A stretch of DNA of 63,236 nt from JBBRVW01 sp038246545 (GCA_038246545.1 JBBRVW010000031.1:1-63236), one strand, 5' to 3'. Counted from the stretch's first letter, positions 17,769 to 25,999 are shown. Notes: a model not told the origin generated them from the sequence alone. Program-made: numbers and translations.

Positions 17769-18152
17769 TCAGCGCGCCGTGACCGGCGCGCGCAGGTCGA
17801 CCAGCGGCTCGGGCGGGCAGCAGGCCGGGATCGCCGCGACGCTGGGCGTGACGTGCAGCCGCCGGGTCAGCTGCATGACCTCCAGGACCCGCAGCACCGA
17901 CGGCTGGTCGGCGACGAAGTGCACGGTCCCGCCGACCAGCCCCTGCCGGTGGTGGATGCGCAGCAGGCTTCCGACACCCGTGGAATCGACGAACGTGACT
18001 CCGCGCAGGTCGAGCACGAGGTCGTCGACGCCGCGGTTGAGCAGACCGAGGACAGCATCCCGCAGGACTGGTGCCGTGGCGGCGTCGAGCTCGCCGACGA
18101 CAGCCACGACGGTGTACGGACCCGAGCGTTGCGGTGCGAGAAGACTGATCAT
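17769..18152 (-). CDS. STAS-domain anti-anti-sigma factor-like protein
   Basis: A 127-residue protein, almost entirely a STAS domain. The phosphorylation site is recognisable in FVDSTGVGSLL (about 65-75), where the serine is the residue that SpoIIAB-type kinases phosphorylate to control partner switching. No anti-sigma kinase gene is adjacent. It heads a set of four signalling genes on this strand. ATG at 18152 is chosen for a normal STAS N terminus, though the ribosome binding site is poor. Confidence 0.85.
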   Translation of the reverse strand: MISLLAPQRSGPYTVVAVVGELDAATAPVLRDAVLGLLNRGVDDLVLDLRGVTFVDSTGVGSLLRIHHRQGLVGGTVHFVADQPSVLRVLEVMQLTRRLHVTPSVAAIPACCPPEPLVDLRAPVTAR

Positions 18153-18260
18153 CGAGGGCCCCCGTGACGTGCCGAGCCGCGTGGGCGCCGGGCTTCTTCG
18201 GCGCGCCAGGGGGAGCGTAACCGGCGCCGGGCGGGTACGGAAGGCGCCGGGGTCGACGGG

Positions 18261-18296
18261 ACCCGTGCCGGAGCGCGGACCCGTGCCGGAGCGCGG
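18261..18296. repeat. tandem 18-bp direct repeat
   Basis: ACCCGTGCCGGAGCGCGG occurs twice in perfect tandem in the 205-bp gap between the cyclic-nucleotide-binding gene and the STAS gene. The rest of that gap shows nothing recognisable. Confidence 0.85.
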
Positions 18297-18357
18297 CCCT
18301 GTGGCGCGTGGGGCAGGCGGGAGGGACGCGTCCTCGTGCTGTCGGCGCACCCGGACC

Positions 18358-18774
18358 TCAGGTCGAGCGCGCCTCGGCCTCACGGACGTGGGCGCACAGC
18401 CCCAGCAGCAGCTCGTGCGCCATCGTGGGGTGCTTCTCCAGCAACGGCTCGAAGTTCCAGGCCGCCAGCGACAGGGTGCGCACCGGGCCGTCGGGGCGCA
18501 CCGTGGCGGACCGCGGCTGGCCGTCGATCAGCGAGATCTCGCCGAAGTAGTCGCCGGGACCCAGCGTCCGGCGCTCCTCGCCGTGCTGCAGCACCGTCGC
18601 CGTGCCGTCGAGGATGAGGTGGAACCCGACACCCTGCGACCCTTCCTCGACGATCTCGCCGCCGGTGTGCTCGACCTCGCGGGTGCGGCCCAGGACGTCC
18701 TTGAGCGCCTTGTCCTTCAGCCCCGCGAACAGCGGCACCGAACGCAGCTGCGCGAGCATGGCGTCATCCGACAT
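18358..18774 (-). CDS. stand-alone cyclic nucleotide-binding domain protein
   Basis: A 138-residue Crp-type cyclic-nucleotide-binding beta-roll with no DNA-binding domain. The phosphate-binding cassette reads YFGEISLIDGQPRSATV (about 88-104), with the glutamate and arginine that contact cAMP. Preceding strands VPLFAGLKDKALKDVLGR and GEIVEEGSQGVGFHLILDG are typical. It probably acts as a ligand-responsive partner protein. ATG at 18774 with AAGGGGAC upstream. Confidence 0.87.
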   Translation of the reverse strand: MSDDAMLAQLRSVPLFAGLKDKALKDVLGRTREVEHTGGEIVEEGSQGVGFHLILDGTATVLQHGEERRTLGPGDYFGEISLIDGQPRSATVRPDGPVRTLSLAAWNFEPLLEKHPTMAHELLLGLCAHVREAEARST

Positions 18775-18891
18775 GTGGTGTCCCCTTGCTGAGTACGGCC
18801 TCGGGTGATCGGGTGCTGACGCTGCCACCCGGCGTGCCTGCGCGCAAGCGTCTGAGCCCCGTCAACCTGGTGGGCGGAGGGGTGCAGCGTC

Positions 18892-19644
18892 CTAGGTGGC
18901 CGGTGGCCGGTGCGGCAGTGCGTCCACAACCTCCAGGTTCAGGTCACCGGCGACGACGCGCCGGGCGACCTCCGAGAGCCGGAGCCCGTGCTGCCGGGCG
19001 AAGGCGCGCAGCCCGTCGAAGGCGGCGTCGACGTGCATCCCGGCCCGCTCGGCGAGCACGCCCTTGGCCTGCTCGATGACGATCCGGCTGTCGAGCGCCT
19101 CCTGGAGCTGCCGCGCGAGGACCGCACGGCGACGGCTGCCGCGTTCCTGCAGGATCCCGATGGTCGCCACGTCGGCCAGTGCCTGACCGAGCGCGCGATC
19201 GCTGTCCGGCAGCGGTCCGGGCGACGCCCGGAAGAGGTTGAGCGCGCCGATGGTCTCGTCCCGCAGCCGCAGCGGAAGAGCCACCACGGAGCGGAAGCCC
19301 GCATCGACAGCCGCACCCGCGAACCGCGGCCAGCGCGGTGGCTCGGCGACGATGTCGTCGACGAACACTGCTGCGCCGGTCGCGAAGCAGTCGAGGCAGG
19401 GACCTTCCTCGTTCTGCACCTCGAACAGCTCCAACTGCCGCACCTGCTCCGTGGAGCTCGCCGCGACGCGCAGCCGGCCCTCGGTGTCGACCAGCATCAA
19501 CCCGGCCTCGTCGACGTCGAGAAGTGCGATGCAGTGGGTTGCCAGGGCGTGCAGAAAATCCAGCGCGTCGAAGTCGTCGACCAGTGTGTCGGCCAGGTCG
19601 ACGAACGCCTCGGCGAGCCGTCGCTCGCGCACAGGTTTCTTCAT
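18892..19644 (-). CDS. GAF-ANTAR domain protein (first)
   Basis: A 250-residue protein: N-terminal GAF sensor (about 20-170, including AGLMLVDTEGRLRVAASS and FVDDIVAEPPRWPRF) followed by an ANTAR RNA-binding domain (about 180-240; SRIVIEQAKGVLAERAGM, then LRLSEVARRVV). ANTAR domains bind paired hairpins in mRNA leaders and prevent termination. The ligand of the GAF domain is unknown. ATG at 19644 sits very close to a GGAGG, so the exact start is uncertain. 28 bp downstream of the other GAF-ANTAR gene. Confidence 0.88.
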   Translation of the reverse strand: MKKPVRERRLAEAFVDLADTLVDDFDALDFLHALATHCIALLDVDEAGLMLVDTEGRLRVAASSTEQVRQLELFEVQNEEGPCLDCFATGAAVFVDDIVAEPPRWPRFAGAAVDAGFRSVVALPLRLRDETIGALNLFRASPGPLPDSDRALGQALADVATIGILQERGSRRRAVLARQLQEALDSRIVIEQAKGVLAERAGMHVDAAFDGLRAFARQHGLRLSEVARRVVAGDLNLEVVDALPHRPPAT

Positions 19645-19672
19645 GCCCTCCACGATATGCCCGTGTCGAGGT

Positions 19673-20380
19673 TCATCCCAGGCTCTCGTCGAGCCGGAGT
19701 CGGCGCTCCAGCACGTCGCGCGCCACGTCCTGCAGGGTCCGGCCCTCCTGGTAGGCACGCCCGCGCAGGGCGGCGAAGGCCGACGGCCCGTCCACCCCCA
19801 GCTGTGCGATCACCATGCCCGTCGCCTGGTGCACCAGGCTGGTCGCCGCCCAGCCCGGCTCGAGCTTCGCCCGGGCGATGTCGGCTGCTGCGGCCTGGAG
19901 GTGCAGCAGGACCTCGACGGCTGCGCTCGCGAAGTCCTGGGCCGCGGCCAGGTCGCCGTCGGTGAGCCGACCGACGTCGCGGCGGTAGAGGTCCATCGCC
20001 CCCAGCCGGACCTCCCCCACCAGGAGCGGGACCGCGAAGGAGGCCCGGACCCCGATCGACTCGGCCTCGGGGACGAAGACCGGCCAGCGCGCACTGACCC
20101 CGGGGCCGGAGATGTCCGCCACAAGCACAGGTGCACCGGTGCTGACGGCGTCGACGCACGGACCCTGGCCCAGGAGCACCTGCAGGTCCTCGATCCGCCC
20201 GCTGACGGGGTCGGTCGCGGCCACCCGGGTGTGCCGTCCGGGTCCCGAGGTGACCGACAGCCCGACACCGTCCACCTGCAGGGACTCGACCGCCATAGCG
20301 CAGACGTGGCCGACGCGCGCGTTGCCGTCGGCGGCCAGCTCGGCTGCACGCACCGCCACCCGGACCCGATCCCTGGGCAT
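19673..20380 (-). CDS. GAF-ANTAR domain protein (second)
   Basis: A 235-residue paralogue of the neighbouring GAF-ANTAR protein: GAF (about 20-160; GLSVTSGPGRHTRVAATD, LLGQGPCVDAVSTGAPV) and ANTAR (about 165-225; HQATGMVIAQLGVDGPSAF and GRTLQDVARDVLE). The ANTAR half is diverged from its neighbour, so this is not a recent duplication. Probably a transcription antiterminator acting on a distant target. ATG with GGAGG seven bases upstream. Confidence 0.88.
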   Translation of the reverse strand: MPRDRVRVAVRAAELAADGNARVGHVCAMAVESLQVDGVGLSVTSGPGRHTRVAATDPVSGRIEDLQVLLGQGPCVDAVSTGAPVLVADISGPGVSARWPVFVPEAESIGVRASFAVPLLVGEVRLGAMDLYRRDVGRLTDGDLAAAQDFASAAVEVLLHLQAAAADIARAKLEPGWAATSLVHQATGMVIAQLGVDGPSAFAALRGRAYQEGRTLQDVARDVLERRLRLDESLG

Positions 20381-20548
20381 CCCACGACCTCCAGCACACC
20401 CACCCCTCGTCCGGTGTCGGTCGAGGCGCCGGAGACTGATCCCGCAGGCTGCAGCCCCCTCACCGTACTGCGCCGGCCGGTCGAGCCGATGGGGCTGTGA
20501 TGTGTGGAGCCTGCGTCCCCGTGCAGATCGATGCGCAGACCGCGCTTC

Positions 20549-20571
20549 GAGCAGAGCAGACCCTTCTGCTC
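20549..20571. terminator. hairpin at the end of the ECF sigma factor gene
   Basis: GAGCAGA (20549-20555) pairs with TCTGCTC (20565-20571) over a nine-base loop; the latter overlaps the minus-strand stop codon of the sigma factor gene. Probable terminator. The rest of the 189-bp gap to the GAF-ANTAR gene shows no ORF. Confidence 0.45.
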
Positions 20572-21781
20572 AGACCAGCTCGCCGCGCTTCCTGCTCAGG
20601 TAGGCGCGCTCGGCGGAGTTCTGGGTGGCGGCGATGGCGTCGTCGTACGACTCCTTCGCCTCGGCGGTCCGGCCGAGCCTGCGGAGCATGTCGGCGCGGG
20701 CGACGTGCCATGCGTGGTAGCCGGTGAGCGGCAGCCGGTCGACCAGGGCGAGAGCGACCCCCGGGCCGTCCAGCTCCGCGACCGCGACCGCGCGGTTGAG
20801 CGCGACGATCGGCGACGGGTCGAGCCGGGTCAGCTGGTCGTACAGTGCGACCACCTGCGACCACTCCGTGTCCGACGCGGTGGGGGCGTCGGTGTGGACG
20901 GCGTTGATCGCGGCGAGTATCTGATACCGGCCGGGCCGGTTGACCGCGAGGCACTCGCGGACGAGGTCGTGCCCCTCCCCGATCAGCGCGCGGTCCCAGC
21001 CGGCGCGATCCTGCTCGCCCAGCGGTACCAGCTGCCCGTTCCGCACGCGTGCCTCACGCCGGGCCTCGGTGAGCAGCAGCAGCCCGAGCAGACCCGCCAC
21101 CTCCGGCTCCTCGGGGAGCAGCTGTCGGAGGACCCGAGCCAGCCGGATGGCCTCGCCCGTGAGCTCGGCGCGCACCGGGTCGCCGTCACCGGTGGCGAGG
21201 TAGCCCTCGTTGAAGACCAGGAACAGTGCCGCCAGCACGCCGCCGAGCCGTTCGGGAAGGTCGGCGGCCTCGGGCACCCGGTAGGGCACCCTCGCCGCCG
21301 CGATCTTCTTCTTCGCCCGGGTGATCCGCTGGGCCATCGTGGTCTCGGGCACGAGGAACGCTTGCGCGATCTCCGCCACGGTCAGCCCACCGAGGAGGCG
21401 GAGCGTCAGCGCGATCCGCGCCTCCGGTGCGAGCGCCGGGTGGCAGCAGGTGAACAGCAGCCGCAACCGGTCGTCCTCCACCGGTCCGGTGTGCTCGTGG
21501 GGCGTGTCGTCGTGGTGCATGAAGGCCGCCTGGTGCTTCGCGTCGCGCTGCTTCTCGCGGCGGATCCGGTCGATCGCGCGGTTGCCCGCGGTGGTGGTGA
21601 GCCAGCCGCCGGGGTTGGGCGGTACGCCGGACTCCGGCCACTTCTCCAACGCGGCCACGAGCGCCTCGCCCGCCGCCTCCTCGGCGATGTCGATGTCACC
21701 GAAGCGGCGGACGAGCGAGGCGATCAGTCGGCCGTACTCCTCGCGGAAGACCCGCTCGACGGCCGCCGTCCCGCCCTGCAT
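20570..21781 (-). CDS. ECF42-type RNA polymerase sigma factor with TPR-like C-terminal extension
   Basis: A 403-residue protein. Regions sigma2 (about 8-75; WLTTTAGNRAIDRIRREK) and sigma4 (about 105-165; LRLLGGLTVAEIAQAFLVPETTMAQRITRAKKKI) are followed by a 230-residue helical C-terminal domain (FNEGYLATGD, NRAVAVAELDGPGVAL, ADMLRRLGRTAEAKESYDDAI) that is the hallmark of the ECF42 group. Such factors have no anti-sigma; the C-terminal domain regulates them and they typically activate an adjacent YCII/DGPF gene (known for the group). That partner is 24 bp upstream here. ATG at 21781 without a good ribosome binding site, so possible translational coupling. Confidence 0.9.
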   Translation of the reverse strand: MQGGTAAVERVFREEYGRLIASLVRRFGDIDIAEEAAGEALVAALEKWPESGVPPNPGGWLTTTAGNRAIDRIRREKQRDAKHQAAFMHHDDTPHEHTGPVEDDRLRLLFTCCHPALAPEARIALTLRLLGGLTVAEIAQAFLVPETTMAQRITRAKKKIAAARVPYRVPEAADLPERLGGVLAALFLVFNEGYLATGDGDPVRAELTGEAIRLARVLRQLLPEEPEVAGLLGLLLLTEARREARVRNGQLVPLGEQDRAGWDRALIGEGHDLVRECLAVNRPGRYQILAAINAVHTDAPTASDTEWSQVVALYDQLTRLDPSPIVALNRAVAVAELDGPGVALALVDRLPLTGYHAWHVARADMLRRLGRTAEAKESYDDAIAATQNSAERAYLSRKRGELV

Positions 21782-21805
21782 CGATCAGTCGTCGTTCCGG
21801 CCGGC

Positions 21806-22168
21806 TCAGGCGAGGCCGTCGAACGGACGGACCTCGACCTTGCCCCGGCACGCGCTGGACCCCTCGGCCGCGAGCCTGAGCGCCACGTCGAGGTCGGGGG
21901 CATCGATGACCCAGAAACCCCCGATGACCTCCTTTGTCTCGAGGTACGGGCCGTCGGTCGTCACCGGCGTCTCACCCTGGCCGTCGACAACGGTCGCGGT
22001 CGATGCCGACTGAAGCCCACCGGCGAAGACCCAGTAGCCATCGGCGTGCAGCTTGTCGTTGAAGGCGCCGGTCGCGGCGAACGCCTCTTCCATCTCCTCC
22101 TTGGAGCCGTAGTTTCCGTACTCGCCCATCTCGGCGGGGCCGTGCACGGTCAGCAAGTAGTGCGTCAT
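21806..22168 (-). CDS. YCII-related (DGPF-domain) protein
   Basis: A 120-residue YCII-fold protein. The family motif DGPYLETKEVIGGFWVIDAP is near residues 73-92 and the N terminus is MTHYLLTVHGP. These proteins are the usual partners and regulon members of ECF42 sigma factors; biochemical role unknown. ATG at 22168 with GAGGAG seven bases upstream. A 7-bp inverted repeat GGCGGTC/GACCGCC (22189-22207) lies 20 bp upstream and might be part of its control region; otherwise 22169-22357 is empty. Confidence 0.88.
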   Translation of the reverse strand: MTHYLLTVHGPAEMGEYGNYGSKEEMEEAFAATGAFNDKLHADGYWVFAGGLQSASTATVVDGQGETPVTTDGPYLETKEVIGGFWVIDAPDLDVALRLAAEGSSACRGKVEVRPFDGLA

Positions 22169-22357
22169 CCCACTGCTCCTCAGTTCCGGGCGGTCCCGAC
22201 GACCGCCTGCTGCTCCCACCACGAACGGCACGGCGCCGATACGACAACCTGCCACAGCAGGCCTGGCGATCGGGTTCCTCAGAGGCCAACTGCCGGTGCG
22301 AGGCGGCAGCGAAGAGCATCCGACCTGCCGAGGGCCGCCGCCGGTACCATCTGTGGC

Positions 22358-22609
22358 ATGCGGTTCGTATCGGCGGTCCTGGCGATGCTGCCGTTCGCCG
22401 TGGTCCTGATCGGCATGGTGACGGGCCGTGTGCGGCTCCGGTCCTGCTGTGCCGTCCCGGCCGAGCAGGACGCACGACTTCGCGACGCGGCGAGCGACCC
22501 TGCCGTCACCGGCGCACCCGCCTCGGACAGCGCTGCGCTGCATCGGGTACCCGCGTCTTCGCAGGAAGTGGGGCGGGCGGGACTCGAACCCGCGACCGAG
22601 GGATTATGA
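22358..22609 (+). CDS. small single-pass membrane protein with CC motif (tentative)
   Basis: Starts ATG CGG TTC; one transmembrane helix (MRFVSAVLAMLPFAVVLIGM) followed by TGRVRLRSCC, a pattern I recall from short uncharacterised actinobacterial proteins, then a polar tail. The reading frame runs 41 bases into the tRNA gene on the opposite strand, and its last residues (GRAGLEPATEG) are the familiar spurious translation of a tRNA, so the true end or the gene itself is uncertain. Confidence 0.4.
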   Translation: MRFVSAVLAMLPFAVVLIGMVTGRVRLRSCCAVPAEQDARLRDAASDPAVTGAPASDSAALHRVPASSQEVGRAGLEPATEGL

Positions 22610-22642
22610 GTCCCCTGCTCTAACCGGCTGAGCTACCACCCC
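22569..22642 (-). tRNA. tRNA with CAT anticodon (Met elongator or Ile2)
   Basis: A 74-nt cloverleaf on the minus strand. Acceptor GGGGTGG pairs with CCGCCCC (one G.T), the anticodon arm GGGGA-CTCATAA-TCCCT gives CAT, and the T-arm is GCGGG-TTCGAGT-CCCGC. No CCA is encoded. The AGAGCAGGGGACTCATAATC stretch is compatible with elongator methionine tRNA or with the isoleucine tRNA whose C34 is modified by TilS; I cannot separate these by eye. Confidence 0.93.
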
Positions 22643-22683
22643 GGCGCCGGTGCGGCGGAGCTACCCGTCGTACAAGCGAGGAG

Positions 22684-22756
22684 CTCCCGCATCTGGACTC
22701 GAACCAGAAACCTGCCGGTTAACAGCCGGCCGCTCTGCCAATTGAGCTATGCGGGA
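22684..22756 (-). tRNA. tRNA-Asn (anticodon GTT)
   Basis: A 73-nt cloverleaf on the minus strand: acceptor TCCCGCA/TGCGGGA, anticodon loop CTGTTAA giving GTT, and a T-arm with GGTTCGAGTCC. Located 41 bp upstream of the CAT-anticodon tRNA in transcription direction, so the two may form one transcript. Confidence 0.95.
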
Positions 22757-22875
22757 CAGCGTGCGGGAGGCAGTGCAGCGCCTCCCGACGAGCCCGAACA
22801 GGTTATCGCACGGTTCCGGGCCGATGCGCCAGGGTAGGGACGCCGCGACCTCCCCCTGAACCGTTCGGAGCACCC

Positions 22876-23175
22876 ATGCGCACCAAGGCCACCTTCCTCG
22901 CCGGCTTCGCCACGGGCTACGTCCTCGGCTCCCGCGCCGGGCGCGCCCGGTACGAGCAGATCCGTGAGGCTGCCCGGTCATTCATGACCAGTCCCGCGGT
23001 CCAGTCGACCACTGCTTCCCTGCAACACCAGGCAGGCGACGCGCTCTCGACCGCCAAGGAGAAGGCTGCCGACAAGCTCGGCGACAAGCTCGGCGACCGG
23101 GTCCCCGCCTGGCTGGGGTCGGGCCACGAGCCCAGCACCGACGGAGCGGGTGGCCCCAACGGCCACCACGCCTGA
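22876..23175 (+). CDS. YtxH-like small protein
   Basis: A 99-residue protein. The first 20 residues (ATFLAGFATGYVLGSRAGR) form a short glycine-rich membrane helix of the YtxH type, followed by RARYEQIREAARSF and an amphipathic helical stretch (ALSTAKEKAADKLGDKLGD) and a disordered tail. Related proteins are general-stress associated; function unknown. ATG with GGAG five bases upstream. Twenty bases before the topoisomerase IB gene on the same strand. Confidence 0.75.
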   Translation: MRTKATFLAGFATGYVLGSRAGRARYEQIREAARSFMTSPAVQSTTASLQHQAGDALSTAKEKAADKLGDKLGDRVPAWLGSGHEPSTDGAGGPNGHHA

Positions 23176-23195
23176 CCGCGGGCGGGGGCGTCGGG

Positions 23196-24275
23196 GTGCC
23201 GAGGCTTCGCCGCGTCGACTGCGCCGGCCCGGGCATCGCCCGGGTGAAGCGCGGGCGCGGGTTCTCCTACCGAGCGCCTGACGGCGGCACGGTCACCGAT
23301 CCTCAGGTGCTGCAGCGGATCGCCGACCTGGTGATCCCGCCGGCCTGGACCGACGTGTGGATCTGCCCGCACCCCCGCGGCCACATCCAGGCGGTCGGCA
23401 CCGATGCGGCCGGCCGTCGGCAGTACCGCTACCACGACGAGTGGCGCGTGCAGCGCGACGCCGAGAAGCACGAGCGGGTGCTGCTGTTCGCCCGCCGGCT
23501 CCCCGCTGCGCGCGTCCTGGTCGCCGAGCACCTCGCCCAGCGCGGCATGACCAAGCAGCGCGTGCTGGCGGCGGCGTTCCGCCTGCTCGACCTCGGCTTC
23601 TTCCGCATCGGTGGCGAGACCTACGCCGAGGCGAACGGCTCCTTCGGGCTGGCGACGATGCGGCGCCGGCACGTCAAGATCACGGGTGATCTCGTGGTCT
23701 TCGACTACACGGCGAAGAGCGGCAAGCACCGGGTGCAGGGCATCGTCGACGACAACGTCCGCAAGGTCGTCAAGGCGCTGCTCGACCGCGACGACACCAG
23801 CAAGGAGCTGCTGGCCTTCAAGGACCGGCAGGGCTGGCACGACATCACCAGCGCCGACATCAACGCCTACCTGCGCGAGGTCCTCGGCCGCGAGGTGAGC
23901 GCGAAGGACTTCCGCACCTGGCACGCGACGGTGCTGATGGCCGTGGGCCTCGCCGTGTCGACCCGGGCACCGACCTCCGAGACCGCCCGCAAGCGAGCGG
24001 TGAGCCGGGTGGTGACCGAGGTGTCGCACTACCTGGGCAACACCCCCGCGGTCTGCCGGTCGTCTTACATCGACCCCCGGGTCATCGACCTCTACGACGA
24101 CGGCACCACGATCGCCCCGTCCCTGGAGCGCCTCGGCGCCGGGGCCGACTTCGGCCAGCCGGCGACGCACGGGCAGATCGAGGCCGCGGTGCTGCGGCTG
24201 CTGCGCAGACCGGCCACCGCCACGCGACGGCGCCGGCCCACCAGCCCGGCGGCGCCGAGGCAGAAGGCCGCCTGA
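23196..24275 (+). CDS. DNA topoisomerase IB
   Basis: A 359-residue eukaryote/poxvirus-like type IB topoisomerase that relaxes supercoils by transient nicking of one strand through a 3'-phosphotyrosine. Visible catalytic residues: R137 in FFRIGGE, a lysine in YTAKSGKHR (171-179), R240 and H243 in KDFRTWHATV, and nucleophile Y291 in CRSSYIDPRV. The N-terminal domain with WICPHPRGHIQAVGTD is also typical. The last 30 residues are a basic tail. GTG start at 23196. Confidence 0.93.
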   Translation: MPRLRRVDCAGPGIARVKRGRGFSYRAPDGGTVTDPQVLQRIADLVIPPAWTDVWICPHPRGHIQAVGTDAAGRRQYRYHDEWRVQRDAEKHERVLLFARRLPAARVLVAEHLAQRGMTKQRVLAAAFRLLDLGFFRIGGETYAEANGSFGLATMRRRHVKITGDLVVFDYTAKSGKHRVQGIVDDNVRKVVKALLDRDDTSKELLAFKDRQGWHDITSADINAYLREVLGREVSAKDFRTWHATVLMAVGLAVSTRAPTSETARKRAVSRVVTEVSHYLGNTPAVCRSSYIDPRVIDLYDDGTTIAPSLERLGAGADFGQPATHGQIEAAVLRLLRRPATATRRRRPTSPAAPRQKAA

Positions 24276-24286
24276 CGCCGTCCTGG

Positions 24287-24775
24287 CTACGCGCCGAGCT
24301 CGCCGCGCAGCCGGGCCAGGGCGTCGTCGACGAACTCCTGCACACCCGGTGCCGCGAGGTCGGTCCCGTCGTCGGGCACGACCTGCCACCGGACCGGGTC
24401 GCGGCCTTGGCCGCGCCGGGCGACCAGCCGCACGCCCCCGCCGCCCGGCACCGCCACCCGCCGACTGAGCACGATGCTCGCCATCACCCGCTCGTGCACG
24501 GTCTCAGGCAGCCGACCGGGCTCGGCCAGCCGGATGAGCAGCCGCTGCCCCTCCCCCGCCACCGGGTCGACCGCGAGCACCTGCTCCTCGTCGTACCACT
24601 GTGCGTGCGCGACCTCGGTCCACGGCATCCGGCCGGAGGACGTCACCAGCGCCCTACCGGTGGCGACCACCCAGCCGGCGTCGCCGAGGGCCGCAGCGAT
24701 CGCCTTCTCACCGGGCTCCAGCGGCAGCGCCGCGCGGGCGTCGTCGGACAGTAGCGACCTGCGGCGGATCTTCAC
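24287..24775 (-). CDS. conserved hypothetical protein near the sigma factor gene
   Basis: A 162-residue soluble protein I cannot assign. It opens MKIRRRSLLSDDARAALPLEPGEKAIAAA-like and contains a beta-rich centre (GWVVATGRALVTSSGRMPWTEVAHAQWYDEEQVLAVD) reminiscent of a PH-like fold, and an amphipathic C-terminal helix (VQEFVDDALARLRGELG). Immediately downstream (30 bp) of the sigma factor gene on the same strand, so probably co-transcribed. GTG start at 24775. Convergent with topoisomerase IB. Confidence 0.7.
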   Translation of the reverse strand: MKIRRRSLLSDDARAALPLEPGEKAIAAALGDAGWVVATGRALVTSSGRMPWTEVAHAQWYDEEQVLAVDPVAGEGQRLLIRLAEPGRLPETVHERVMASIVLSRRVAVPGGGGVRLVARRGQGRDPVRWQVVPDDGTDLAAPGVQEFVDDALARLRGELGA

Positions 24776-24805
24776 GGTCCCGAGGCTACGGACCTCGCCG
24801 TGCGC

Positions 24806-25999
24806 TCAGGTGCCGAGGTAGTCGCGCAGCTGCGCGGACAGGTGCGGGTGGCGCAGCTTGGCCAGGCTCTTCGCCTCGATCTGGCGGACCCGTTCACGGG
24901 TGACGCCGAAGGCGCGGCCGACCTCCTCGAGGGTCCGCGGCTCGCCGTCGGTGAGGCCGTAGCGCATCCGGACGACCTCGCGCTCGCGGTCGCCGAGATG
25001 GGTGAGGACCGCCTCGACGTGGCTGGCCAGCAGTCCCGCCGACACCAGGTCGGCCGGCGGGACGGACTCGGAGTCCTCGATGAGGTCCCCGAGCTCGGAC
25101 CCCTCCTCCTCACCGACCGGTGAGTGCAGCGAGACCGGCTCCATCGCGAGGCGCTTGATCTCCTCGACCCGCGCCGCGGGCATGTCGACCTGGACGGCGA
25201 TCTCGGCGGCGCTGGGGTCGCGGCCGAGCGTCTGCACGAGCATCCGCTGGGCCCGCAGGATGCGGTTGACGGTCTCGACCATGTGCACGGGGATCCGGAT
25301 GGTGCGGGCCTGGTCGGCCACGGCGCGCGAGACCGCCTGCCGGATCCACCACGACGCGTACGTCGAGAACTTGAAGCCGCGGGTGTAATCGAACTTCTCG
25401 ACCGCGCGGATCAGGCCGAGGTTGCCCTCCTGGATGAGGTCGAGGAACGGCAGGCCGCGACCGGCGTAACGCTTGGCGATGGAGACGACCAGGCGGAGGT
25501 TCGCCTCGATCAACCGTTGCTTGGCGCGCTGGCCGTCGGCGACCACAGTGAGCAGGTCACGACGCAGGTCAGCCCCGAGGTCGCCCTCCTGGTGCTCGAT
25601 CCGCTCGGCCGCGAACACGCCGGCCTCGACCCGCTTGGCGAGCTCGACCTCGTCGGCGGCCGTCAGCAGGGCGACGCGACCGATCTCGCGCAGGTAGACG
25701 CGGACCAGGTCGGCGGACGCCGACGGGCCGGCGTCGTCGAGCGAGGGGCGGGGGTCGTCGGCCTCCTCGACCTCGACCGCCTGGAGCTCTTCGACCGAGG
25801 GCTCCTCGGACACCACCTCGACGCCGGACTCGGCCAGGCCGCGGACGATCGCGTCGATGTTCTCGGGCGCCAGCCCGGACTCGGTGGCTGCCGCCGCCAC
25901 GACCTGAGCAGGGAGCAGCCCGGCCGCCCCGACGCCCTCGGCGCTCAGGCGGGCCACGACCTCGTTCACGGAGTCCGGCAGGACGATGACCTCCCCCAC
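24806..25999 (-). CDS. RNA polymerase group 1/2 sigma factor (HrdA/RpoD-like)
   Basis: A protein of about 397 residues. A short acidic N terminus with a region 1.1-like segment (SVNEVVARLSAEGVGAAG) precedes complete sigma70 regions: 1.2 (SADLVRVYLREIGRVALL), 2 (GLPFLDLIQEGNLGLIRAVE, then TYASWWIRQAVSRAV), 3 (VHMVETVNRILRAQRML) and 4 (TLEEVGRAFGVTRERVRQIE). Promoter recognition should be housekeeping-like. Its length and its position beside dnaG and dgt resemble the Streptomyces hrdA setting, so a non-essential group 2 factor is likely, but a primary role cannot be excluded. GTG at 25999 is the best start; its ribosome binding site is distant. The 125-bp gap to dnaG shows nothing else. Confidence 0.9.
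   Translation of the reverse strand: MGEVIVLPDSVNEVVARLSAEGVGAAGLLPAQVVAAAATESGLAPENIDAIVRGLAESGVEVVSEEPSVEELQAVEVEEADDPRPSLDDAGPSASADLVRVYLREIGRVALLTAADEVELAKRVEAGVFAAERIEHQEGDLGADLRRDLLTVVADGQRAKQRLIEANLRLVVSIAKRYAGRGLPFLDLIQEGNLGLIRAVEKFDYTRGFKFSTYASWWIRQAVSRAVADQARTIRIPVHMVETVNRILRAQRMLVQTLGRDPSAAEIAVQVDMPAARVEEIKRLAMEPVSLHSPVGEEEGSELGDLIEDSESVPPADLVSAGLLASHVEAVLTHLGDREREVVRMRYGLTDGEPRTLEEVGRAFGVTRERVRQIEAKSLAKLRHPHLSAQLRDYLGT

Noticed and set aside
22596..22630. Coding tail GLEPATEG
   Set aside because: This is the common spurious translation of a tRNA T-arm/anticodon region in antisense and not evidence of protein.
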